From: Homalodisca vitripennis
Lineage: Eukaryota > Arthropoda > Insecta > Hemiptera > Cicadellidae
Assembly: GCF_021130785.1 (NCBI RefSeq)
Contig: NC_060207.1
Coordinates: 196,738,001-196,802,000 of the forward strand
Direction: 5' to 3'
DNA length: 64,000 nt
A model generated the notes under the pieces. It worked only from the letters and a program-made list of their open reading frames with translations, ran no database searches and was not told the origin of the DNA. Shown piece by piece: positions 22,402 to 33,301 of this stretch (the stretch's first letter is position 1; each line of letters starts with the position of its first letter). Position numbers and translations under genes: made by a program.

Positions 22402-25145
22402 CCCTTTTAAAACGAAATACGGTCTTGGGAGACCGCTAGGGTACTTTTGACTTGAGAATGTGGTAGTACTACTTGGACCTTGGAGGCGTACGCGCCTGTA
22501 CCTATCCCCGCCCACCCTCTTTTTTCGGTCGATCAACACTCTTCCTTCCCCTCAGTTCGCAGTCCCGTTGTTAAGCCAGTTAGTTGTGACTTATAAAAAA
22601 TCTGGCCGTCCTTATAATCCGGTATTTCTCTACGCGCTGCCCGTTTTTAGCGTCTACATAAAGATATTTCTGGAATGAGCTCCCAAAATAACATTTTGAA
22701 CTTTTCTTATTTCTTTGTTTATCTTACTTTACATGTATTAAAATAGAGTGAAACATTTGTAAAGTACTTGTTAATTGACTGTATAGTGGGTGTGGAAATG
22801 AGTTTTGAAATAGTGGAAGTAGTGAAAAAGGGTCTGGTTCATTCACTATGGATCGTCAACCACCTTCATCAGTTGTGACCAAAGATTTTAGCAGTGATGT
22901 GGACTTTTCGATACCCAGGATCCAGAGACTCATTGAACGATGATGATAACCTTTCTAAGTTAGTTCAGAAGCTGACGATTCGGATCAAGATCCCAACTAT
23001 GTTCTCATCAGACAAGCGACAGCTCCAATGTGACTACAAAGAACTCCATGATGATGATGAATAATGCTGAGGATCGCGGTAGGTGTTGTCACTGTAGATC
23101 CACGACCTAGATTTCAGCACCACAAGTTTTTACATGGAAAACAACGGATATGAGTGGTAGCACTGTTGAGCCTCCAAGAAATCGCGAACGCCCAGCTCAC
23201 AATAATTTATTTAGGGGGCTGTCTGGTCTTACTGCTGAGTCTAAAGCTGTGGGCGAAAATCCAACCAAAAAGGACGTTTGGAAATTGATCTTCACAGATA
23301 GTATGAATAAGATACTATAGTGAAGGGAAACCAATTAGAAAGCTGACAGTGCTTGAGAGAAGAATAAGTGACCAACACATCAAAAGTATAATTTACAGTC
23401 CGTGTGATCAAGTAGAGGTAAGAGCTCTTTTAGAGGTAGTTTTCTTATACTACTCAATAGTTAAATCTGGACATGAATAGATATGAGAGCTCCTTGATCA
23501 CAAATGATCCTACTGGGCGACCAATATTTTTAGCTACCAAATGTCGTGATAAAAGGTTTTGAATTTTAATATCTTGTCTACGATTTGAACGACTCCACGA
23601 CAAGAGAACAGCGCACGGCAGAAATAAGCAGCAGCATATCTGAATTTATCGAATCAACTAATCTCAAAAGCAGGGGGTTTTTTTGTCCAAAAGCAATTGT
23701 AACTGTGGATGAGATGCTTTAGGCCTTTTATAGGGGCAAATGCACGTTTTCAAACAGTATATGCCCAAAAAACCACAAAAATATGGCATAAAAAATCTTT
23801 TGTAGGCCGTTTCAGGTAGTTCGTATCACTGGTAAATGCTTTTATACACTGGTAAAAAACTGTTACAGTGTTTGGTCTCACTCCACACAGAGATGAACAA
23901 CAACTACTGAAGATACGGCAGACTGTTTCAAAAAATTAACAAAGCATATATGAAAGAAACCCAATCGTAATGTTACTAGCTGGAACATTGGTTCACTTCC
24001 TCGAGCTAGTTACCAATTGAAAAACTAAAGGGAGATAAGCATTTGTTGCACCTATTAAAAAAAACCAAAAAAGAGAATATCCTCCAGAATTTTTACCTCA
24101 CAGGCAAAGACGGTTGTGGATTTCTGCTGATGCTTTCCACAATAACACAACGTTTACTTTCTGTTGTGGCGAAGAAAAATAAGGCCCGTACTTCTTACTT
24201 TCCTCGATGCACCCGATATTGAACAAATTGCTGAAATAAATAAGCTGAAATTGTAGATACTACCAAATAAGACTAAGGTGTGGCGTTGATACCCAAGATA
24301 TGAAGACATCTTATCTATGGGAGGTAATCGATAAGGACTCGTAGTTGGCCAATGGCAGTATTTTTTATGCCATAATTAATTATGCCAGTGTTAACCGCGT
24401 TCATAATTTGTTTCTTTGCTATCGGGGAAAAGTCCAACGTTTTGACGGCCCACCGCCTGACACGAATCAGTTTATAAAGCAGCTGGCTATTTGACTAGTA
24501 AGTAAAGCCTCATATTAGAAGACGATCTAAAATGGCCTAAACTTGAGAAGCAGACCTAAAAAGACCATTCTTTCTGTTCTTGGGACAAGAACAGACGAGG
24601 AGAAGTGCGTGACGATCGCCTACAAAAGAAGGAAAAAACCTGCAAGTCATAGCCCTTATATGAAAAGAAGAGTAAAACCCAATACTAAAATGCATTGAAT
24701 GTGTGAACGCCTTTAGATGGATATGCTCCCCAAAAGTGTGCCTAAAAAATGTGCAAGGTAGAAATGATGTGTTCATCATTCATACCAGGAATATTAAGAT
24801 TTCGTGCTGATTACTCTTATTTAAGCTACGTTTTTTAGTTACGTATAACCATGTTCAAGAAAACCAAACTTAAAGTGTAAAAGTGTCATTTTTTCAATTA
24901 TTCCTTTGTTTCAAATCCAACAGAAATCCCCTTGATGATAATAAAGTAATAACCAATACTTAAATTATCAAAGCTTTGCATTTTAATGATAAGATTTAAC
25001 CTTTAAAAGGCTTTTTCCAATGTAAAAAAAAAAACAAATACTAGCGGTCCATGACAGAAACCGGTATTTCTCTGGCGAAAAATCGGGCGGTCTGACATAC
25101 CGCTATTTCCCTGGCGAGTCAAAATGTCCTAATTTCGTTTAAGGG
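22402..25145 (+). mobile_element. piggyBac-family DNA transposon, decayed
   Basis: The 2744-bp element lies between two TTAA sites. The left end CCCTTTTAAAACGAAAT and the reverse complement of the right end CCCTTAAACGAAAT form a short imperfect terminal inverted repeat beginning with CCC, as in piggyBac. Inside both ends there are further related phrases (GGGTACTTTTGACTTGAG on the left, GACATTTTGACTCGCC on the right, reversed). It encodes one plus-strand transposase gene, now frameshifted. Length, TTAA sites and coding content all agree with a formerly autonomous element. Confidence 0.92.
22848..24779 (+). pseudogene. piggyBac-type transposase, frameshifted
   Basis: The start is ATG at 22848 (MDRQPPSSVV). 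An acidic N-terminal part follows, then the block GLSGLTAESKA (about 23220-23250) and DVWKLIFTDSMNKI (about 23275-23315). Later come GRPIFLATKCRDKR (about 23518-23555), LRFD and TTREQRT (about 23580-23610), and VTVDEML (about 23700), which holds the first catalytic Asp of the family. Next are a GKCTF and QYMPKK-like region (about 23737-23790) and GVDTQDM (24282-24302) with the third catalytic Asp. The region of the second Asp (about 23980) is garbled around WFTS. A C-terminal Cys-rich zinc-binding stretch with CIECVNAF and CSPKVCLK lies at about 24690-24750. Many single-base indels and stops separate these pieces, so no active enzyme is made. Known family role: cut-and-paste transposition into TTAA. 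Confidence 0.92.
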
Positions 25146-25149
25146 TTAA
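25146..25149. other. Right TTAA target site of piggyBac element
   Basis: TTAA follows the right inverted repeat (AATTTCGTTTAAGGG) and matches the left copy at 22398-22401. Confidence 0.85.
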
Positions 25150-28100
25150 TCAACGTATTCAGTAAAAAAATTAAAAAAAATCACAAAATATAAGCATTGG
25201 TTTCTGTCCTTATTTCAACGTCTTTAACATTTCTTTAATAATAGTTGGGGGGGGTTTATAAAGCTATTTATTATATATAGAAATAGATATAAATCTTGGG
25301 TAATTGCTTACGGTTATTAGGTGGAATAGAAATTACATGCAGTTACCCTCGGCTTTAAGCACATGGCAATTTGGCCATTGAATAATTTTTACGTCACATC
25401 ACTCCCCGGCATAAATCCTTCAGAAAGGCGAAACAGTCCCAAAAATAAATTATGTCTAGTGTATTCCATTATCCTAGTCCACCATTCATTAATAATTGAA
25501 CATAAAGTCAGAAAGTTAAAAGCTTTTTTGGGACACCAACGATATAACACACACCTTTAGCTGTAACACTCCATGATATTTGAGATGTAATAGCTTCCAA
25601 CAATAGATAAACACAAGAAGAAATATTTCATATAACATTTATATTAAAATTTTACATTGAAATGCACATGTGCAGTAAAGTTTTATATCTTTATGTACCC
25701 AACCCCGCATTTTTTTTTTACTTAGCAGGCAGCATAGAAATTCAAACCAAAATCATTAGATTATCCTTCTATGAAGATTGCTGGCCATCTTTTAATCAAT
25801 TATAGGTTGATTGATCTTTATGAATATGGCTTTGATATTCATTATGTAGGGGGATGGGGGACGATGAACAAGAAATTTAATGTTTTCTGGCCGAGTTCGA
25901 AGGACGAAAATTAATATGTGCAGTAGGGACTTTTAGTTCCATACATAGAACAAAACTAGTTTTAAAGACACAAACTTTTAACTTTATTGAAATTACATTA
26001 GTTTGTCGCATTTAGAAATTTAAATAGTGCAATATATAAAACTAAAATAAATTTGTATTGTTCTATGCGTTAATATATAAAATATTTTCTAAATACTTAC
26101 CACCAAATTTAATCAATATTTATTAAATAAAATAATTCTATTTTAAATTTAATAAGACAGACACTTTTTGTGTTTTTAAACTGTAATTTTCAGTCAGCAT
26201 CAACTCTACAGTACAAGCTGAAATTCCGACCTATACGAATAGATAAAATCTTACATCATTCTCATCCCAGCTTTCAAGAAAAGTCTATATACTTAGAACG
26301 ATCTTGTGTACATACAAGCACACTCTTATAAAAATAAACTTAGGCATAGTACAGTCAAAATTTCACACTCAAATTTAATATAGGACTAACTAAATTTATG
26401 TTTTTTATGCTGAATTTTAAAGTTAAAATATGACCCTACCGTACCATGACATACATTATTATAATACTACAAAATGAGGATAGCTTATGAAACATATTAC
26501 CCAAAGAGCAGTTTATCAATCTTACCGCCAGAATATTGAATAAGGTTAGCATGAATTTGCCACGTTGCAATCTTTAATTACATTTTATTCATTAATTAGA
26601 GTTTTTTATTATAACTGACATCCATGATAAATTATTTAAACAAATTATTTTTGGTAGGATCCATATATAAACTATTTAAATGCCAGCCATCTCACACCAC
26701 CTTATTTCACAATACCAAAAAGGACCTAATATAGGTTGTGTTTTGTGATTGTGTGTATTATAGTTCACAATTTCGTAGTTATAGGCTTATTATTAATAAT
26801 GAAATACATGTGAAGCGGTTTATAATATAGACGAATAGGATTAACAAATTTCAAGGTCCAAAAAACATAAAATACGGATGTATGATAAAAGTCTTTTAGT
26901 TTTGTGTGTCATTTCCATAGTTCTTGTTTGCTTTCCGTTCTACTTTTACGTTCTGAAAAATCTCAGCCAACGTTTTTCCTACAATATAGTCTATACAATG
27001 TCATATGTAATGATTTTCTATTTAATAATGTTAAGTTTTCATACAAGCACAACATACATTACTTTTTTAACTTCAAGCGTAGTTACCTTTCTAGATTGCT
27101 TATCAGACCGCGAAGAACATTGAAATTATTTCTTGATATCTAAGACATCACTAACGAGCCACACCACTAAATTTGTTACTCACAAACAACACGTACAAAT
27201 TTGCTTTCTAAATAAAAAAATATGTTCAAAGCACGGTTTCAATTACAGATTCTACTTTTATTTCTAAATTTGCTTAACATAACGAACAATATAATGGCTA
27301 AGAAGACAAATAGAACTGGCTATATTACATGAAGTCAATATATGTGAAAAAAATCTGTCAGCCATTTCTGATATACTTTGTCGGGTTTTTTTCATTGTTA
27401 AATAATTTCTTTAAAGATTAAGTTTCAGATAAACTTATTAAGCACCCGAAATATTATATATGACGTAATTGAGGTAATTTCTTCACAGAGAATAAAGATG
27501 GATGCCTCTAATATTGCTGCGACTAGAAAGTGGGGAAATTTAATAAAATGACAAAAAGAGGAAGATAAAGTCTTTGCGAATGCCAACTTGACCTTCGGCT
27601 ATAACCTTCTTACACACATCTCTGATGTAGTACTTGACGTTTCCAAACGAATTAATGTTACTTTTTCAAGGCTCAAACAACTACGAACAGACAATGAAAT
27701 ACTGATCAAGCAGCCCCACTCTGTTGGTTATTTGAATATTGATCCCCATATTAGTATAAATGCATTTTATTACTTATAGAAAATATACTAAAACAGACGC
27801 ATTAATTAAACCACAAAATAAACACCGTTGGGTGGTGGTGAACCAATCAGTGGATAAATTTCTACGCCATTGCAGTCGAAAAATATCCAATTGATGTTTT
27901 GTATTCTGTTTCGGAAATTATAGTTTTATACGATATTTAATATTCATATAGTCCTCGGTAAAATTATCAGATTAATTTATATACTTTGAATGTTACACCC
28001 CCTCTCATTGTCAATCGAGATTGTGACTACATAATATAACTTGTATTAAATCGAATAAATATACTTAAAATCTTTGCTGCGGGGTTGGATCTCACTGGTT

Positions 28101-28291
28101 TTCTTTTGCAATACCACTGTATTCCGGCTTCACATTCTTAATTTTTTTATAATTGAAATTTAAATAAAGTTAGTTTATGCCTTTAGAGTAAGGTGTAATT
28201 TCATAATGAAAATATTTTGCTGATCTAAGCGAAAATCTTTAAATGGCAAAAGTAGTGTAAATGATGCTAAAATTGATATATCTACAGACAA
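25150..28291. other. AT-rich stretch without recognisable features
   Basis: Short open frames only. One of 81 codons at 26878-27123 is very hydrophobic, but its composition follows from T-rich DNA and it has no known motif. A run of G at 25247-25253 and a few short A/T runs are the only other points of note. Confidence 0.5.
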
Positions 28292-28316
28292 TTATATATA
28301 TATATATATATATATA
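28292..28316. repeat. (TA)n microsatellite
   Basis: About 25 nt of TA dinucleotides. Confidence 0.9.
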
Positions 28317-28920
28317 CAATACTATACAAAAAGTTAATTTAGTCTATCTATCAAATTATAACTTGGAAAAGTATGTACAAAAAAAGTATGATTATTGTGT
28401 GTGGCTACATAGATTTCAAAAGGTTAATCCAGCAACAATAAGCAACGGCAACTAGTTCTTTCCACATGGTGATGAGAGAGAGCTCATGGTGTTTTCTTAA
28501 GTTCAATAGGTTTTTAAGCTATTTAAAACTCTTTCCCATTCCACTAACAGACCCTGAACATGTTTTAGATGTCATTAGACTAACCCATACTGTAACTACC
28601 CCAAAATGTTAATTCATCTCAAAATACTTCATAAACAGATTTTCCGAGATTTTCCCGAGCCGGTAAAACCCATCAACCTCCCTGTCAGGAACCACATGGT
28701 AAGATTTAAATAGTTAGAAAAAACAAACTAAAAATTTATCAATTAACAAGCATAGCTTATTATTTAGTTAGGTGTAAAAATAATTTTTCATTGTTTTAGA
28801 TTTTTAAACAAACCCTCCTCTCATGAAAGAAGGACAAGTGCTCTGCGAAACTCTGGCATATGTATATTTTACAAAAATTCACAAGGGATTGCATACCTTA
28901 GTAATTCAGAGTTCTTATAA

Positions 28921-29466
28921 TTAACCGTGTATGAAATGTTAGGTATTACAACTGGGACTCAGTATTGCAACAAAAAGAACTCAAAAATAACATGTCCAGT
29001 GACCACAAGCAGTTACCGGTGCTCAGTGAAACGCGCAATAGTTGTAACCAATCCACATCCTCACAAACCGTCAAAATCCACTAACCTTTTTGTAATTAAC
29101 TGGAACATGTATGGTACGCGAAGTGATTGGATGAACTCCTTGTCAATTACTTTAGGTAATTTCAAAAGTGTGCCAGAAGTATATGTTATTGTTTTACTCT
29201 CCTCACCTTTGCATGAACTCACAGTATTGTACCTATATTAATTGACAAAATTACAAATTTCTGAACAAAACGAGCTTATTTCTTATATATTGCCGTTTGG
29301 TGTTATCCATAAAATAGTAGTGCTAATAAATGGCATTGAGAAAATATCATTATTACTATTATGTTGCACCATAGCTAGAATTTCTATTTGTGTTAACCAC
29401 TGCGTTATAAGGCCAGGATTGTCAATCATGTTGCACTCACAAATTTTCCATGCTCAGATCGAGTGA
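28921..29466 (+). other. Near-open frame split by one TAA, unidentified
   Basis: After a TAA at 28918 one frame stays open for 106 codons, meets a single TAA at 29239-29241, and continues open for another 74 codons in the same frame to 29464. The translation contains NPHPHKPSKSTN and NWNMYGTRSDWMNS in the first half and a hydrophobic stretch ISLLLLCCTIARISICV in the second. I recognise no family. Start codons, splice sites and homologues are not evident. It may be a decayed exon or chance. Confidence 0.2.
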
Positions 29467-31115
29467 ACATTTCTTCAGCCGTAAGTAGAGAGACTAAAAC
29501 ACAAATAATCAAACAGTATATTTATGTTTTGATTACGATTTAAAATGTAATAGTGAACAATTTTACACTTTGATATTAGCTTTAACCTTTTATGTTAGTC
29601 TAAAATTTTTAAATTTTCCACACACATTGAGACAAACTTACATAATTTTAAAAAACTGTTGAATAAAATATTATCTTAATTTTATATTATCTAGTGATAT
29701 TGGTTTATGCGCCATTAAAAACATACATAAATTAAACTAACAAACGGCTGTTTTAACCACAAGCGTTTCATTAGTTTGGATGAAATGAGTTAGGAACATT
29801 TGTAAGTAAGTCAACATACTGCATGAGACCAACAATTCAACTTAGTTTTTTAAGGGTGCCATAGGGCAAATTATATCATCAAAATATTATTTTTATTTGT
29901 TCTTATTTAAATTATATGCTACAGAAATGCCGTGAAAGAGACCCATATTTATCCCAAGTTTATGGTTTTAACGGTATTTACAGCGTAAGGAGTTACTTAC
30001 CAATATAATTCCTCATTCCTAAATGTTGAATATATAGGCATACTTTTTAGAGCAGTCCCTCTTGGCGAAATTATTTGCAGCAGTCAAAACCACTCTCGTC
30101 GGCCTCTCTTGTCAAAGCAATTTAAGCCTCCTCTTTTATCACTTCCGTAATTTTAAATATTAGCGACAAAGGAAAAAAACAATCATTATCGACACGAAGT
30201 GCATTTCTCAACTGTTGTAGCTCATTTATTGAACTGATTTTATGATTATTTTTAAAGTGATCGTAATTCAATCAAACATATTGTTTGTTGCAGTGTTATA
30301 CTTCTTTTTTTCCAAAATAACGAGTGTTATAATACCTCGACTTGTTTTAGAATATTGGAGACAAATAAATTCATTATGTTACAAAATACGCGATCAAAAG
30401 TGTCATACCGAACCAACTATTTAAAAGGTTATTCATATTTTTAAAAATCTCCCAGATCACAATATAAAAAAATTTGCAAATATTTATGTTTATTGTTATT
30501 GAAATTTTGTCCTCTAACTAGTAATTTAACTAGAAAGTTTCAAGAGTTATAACACATGTATTTCGTTTGGAATAATTATCTCATGTTTTGCATCGATAGC
30601 GCGCGCACAATCGAGCGAAACAAATATATTTAGAAACTTTCATTTAGAAAATGGTTTTAACCTTGAAAGTGTATTGTAATGGGTTTATGGAAATAATCTT
30701 TATAAATACCAATTAAATTATCATTTGAATTTAATAATGGCAAAAAAAATGGAAGTGAATTGCATTTCTGTTTATAACAAGTGAATTTGGTTGCAATACG
30801 TTCTCGTTAGGACAACTAACAAAATATTTCAGCGAGGGATCAACGATTAATATTATTTACCATTTTGGCCCTCGGAAAATAAGTTTAAAATTATGTTGGA
30901 TCAGTAAAATAAACTCGTGTACAATATATGGAGCGAGCCGCGGTGAGTGCGACTATTTTAAAGAAGATAATGGCTTTTCCATAATCGTGCTATACAATTA
31001 TTAATTAGTTTTATTAAACCTGAATTAAATGTTATATTAAAAGATCGTGTTTTAAATATTCAATAACTGCCGCCAATGGAGTGGTCATATATAACTATCT
31101 CATTTTATTTAAATT
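29467..31115. other. AT-rich stretch without recognisable features
   Basis: No coding motif, RNA or repeat partner was found. A GC spot around 30930-30955 (GAGCGAGCCGCGGTGAGTGC) contains a donor-like GTGAGT but no open frame supports an exon. It ends at the second C block. Confidence 0.5.
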
Positions 31116-31214
31116 CCCCCACCCCCCCCCCCCCCCACCCCCCCCCCCCCCCACCCCCCCCCCCCCCCACCCCCCCCCCCCCCCACCCCCCCCCCCCCCC
31201 ACCCCCCCCCCCCC
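31116..31214. other. Second in-phase (AC15)n block, probable assembly-gap placeholder
   Basis: 99 nt of C with A at 31121, 31137, 31153, 31169, 31185 and 31201. The A positions differ from those of the first block (15441 and onward) by exact multiples of 16, so both blocks share one phase. A reverse-transcriptase fragment starts right after it and its upstream part is missing before it, as expected if an unknown stretch was skipped here. The length is 99 rather than 100, which is a small misfit. Confidence 0.72.
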
Positions 31215-31215
31215 A

Positions 31216-31915
31216 CATTTGTTTGATCAACATTGACAGAGTTTGCCTCAAAGGTTGCCTTCAGGCACCTTATGTCTTACGCAATCTAGCAAAATTCTGC
31301 ACGTTTGATGTTAACTGATAAACCTGGCCTTCTTTGGCATAGATAACATCCACATTTGACCTACGGTTTGAAGGTCTATGGGGCAGCTTTTCTAAAAATA
31401 TCAAATTTGACAGAGTATTTAGAACACAAAAGAAATGCTGTTCGAATAATTTCGAAGATTAACCCCCAGGTAGAGGTCGTTGTAAAATTGCCACTTCAGG
31501 GAAGCTTTGGAATTTTCAAACCTTACCCGAGCCTCTTATATTCTCGGACTTTTACGCGGCTGTACTGCACGATTCAAATGTGAAACTGTGTCTGGGCCAT
31601 GACGTCCATCAGTACGAGACCAGAGGCCAGGAACAATTCATATCAGGAACAGGGGAACAACAAAGCAATGAGAAACCGGGCTAATTTAGTTCGAAAACAC
31701 CACTTAACCATCTCAAATGGGTGGCAGGTTAATTCAACTAAGCCATTACGGTTAGATATGCTTGTTTTTCCCTGAGAGATCTCTAAACGAATTAATGAAC
31801 CCACACAATTCAAATCTCGGATTAAGACACTGATTGTTTTCAAAGGCATTTTACTCCGGGATGAGTTTACCGATGTGGCACGCGCTTGGGATGAAAATTA
31901 ATATTTTATTATTAT
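31216..31915 (+). pseudogene. C-terminal part of a Jockey/CR1-like LINE reverse transcriptase
   Basis: Decayed reading frames follow the order usual for the region after the catalytic core of non-LTR reverse transcriptases. In order they are APYVLRNLAKFCTFD (about 31268-31312), NIHLTYGLKVYGAA (about 31346-31388), EHKRNAVRIISKI (about 31419-31458), GHDVHQYETRG (about 31597-31629) and FKSRIKTLIVFKGILL (about 31810-31857). A run of ATTATTATTAT near 31907 could be the element's 3' tail. The catalytic YADD core and everything upstream are absent because the fragment begins right at the C15A block. Frameshifts and stops make it non-functional. Family assignment is by motif wording only. Confidence 0.75.
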
Positions 31916-32995
31916 TATACTATTTATCCTTTTCTGATATCCAAAACATGCTAAACGGGCAAAAATACAAATCATTGTTAGGTTCACACATTAGTATGTG
32001 GAATTAACATGTTTCCCCTAAGTTAAGATCTGTTTTAGTTTATAGATTCTTTTTAAATTCAAATGTTGAAAGTGAGCACTTGCAATGCCATTTTTTGTTA
32101 ATTGTTTAACTGCAATAAAAGAATTAGTATTATTATTATTATTGATAAATACAAAAGGATTTGGTTTTACTGACAGTACGATACAATTTGTGCAACCAAT
32201 GAAACATAGAACTGGTGTATACATTTATTTTATTGGAGTCATGTAGTTAATTGGTGTCGGAGACGACTTTGGGAACAGACAAAAGCTATATCCGGCAATG
32301 CGCGGTATTTTACACAATCATCCTTTTGAAGAAGAACTCTATATAAGAGTATTTCATAGGAGATAAATTCGTATACTTTCCTTGTTAAGATATAAATTAT
32401 ACACACCAAGAAAAATTTCAATGCTAACTTGATTTAATTAAATGTTTGTTAATTTATATATTATTAAAAAGTATTCTAATTTAATAGTAAATGTTTAATT
32501 TCAAATACAAAATTTTACAGTTTATCCATCATCCTATTTAGGTATTATTTATTGATATTCTATTATATAGCTTTAAATAAATATAGACGGATACAAAATA
32601 TTAATAATTTGTAAACGTTTAATTATGTATTGGAAAATATGTGCGAGTCAGAGGTGTTGAAAAAATAATACAGATATGAAAAAATAATAGTAAAATATGA
32701 CTGCGAAATAGTGAACAATCTACAAGAAAGTTTGATGTTACAAAATGTCTATTTGTATGTTGTTCCTCTCAAGATTTCAATCAAACATATCTAAAAAATG
32801 TATATTTAAATAATTAGAAAATATATTTAAACAATTCATGCATATAATGCTTTTAGTTAAAACATATTTAATACAAATGTAACGCAAAATATTTGTGTAA
32901 ATAAAATTTAACTATAAAAGTGTTCTGTATTTAAAACATTCATTCTTGTAGAAATTTCAATAAATTTTACGCTTAATTAATTTAAAAGCTATATC

Positions 32996-33000
<5 letters not shown>
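31916..33000. other. No recognisable feature
   Basis: AT-rich sequence with a short ATT run near 32127-32143. Nothing else is seen. Confidence 0.55.

Positions 33001-33054
<54 letters not shown>
33001..33054. repeat. (TA)n microsatellite
   Basis: 54 nt of pure TA. Confidence 0.97.
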
Positions 33055-33056
<2 letters not shown>

Positions 33057-33262
33057 TTTATAGAGTAATAATAATCTTGTTTCATAGGCAGACTGTAAGA
33101 GCATTCTTTATTTCATTCCTACCCATTGTTGAATTCATTGAGATATGTGAATACCGTTTAACTTCCATTACTGAAAATCTTATAATTCCGTTACTATATG
33201 TACTTTTATAATTTTTTGATATATAATTTGTTAAATATTACTCAAACTCAACATAATCTAGG

Positions 33263-33263
<1 letters not shown>

Positions 33264-33299
<36 letters not shown>
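33264..33299. repeat. (TA)n microsatellite
   Basis: About 36 nt of TA, 210 bp after the previous TA tract. Confidence 0.95.

Positions 33300-33301
<2 letters not shown>

Noticed and set aside
22460..22678. 72-codon plus-strand frame just inside the piggyBac left end
   Set aside because: It lies in the usual 5' untranslated and promoter region of the element, in a frame unrelated to the transposase, with no motif.
26878..27123. 81-codon hydrophobic frame that could be a small membrane protein
   Set aside because: Hydrophobic residues are expected from T-rich codons. No homologue, start context or second copy supports it.
31076..31318. Open frame with a long proline run, plus strand
   Set aside because: The proline part is the C block. 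Only the C-terminal piece after 31216 is meaningful, as part of a LINE reverse transcriptase.
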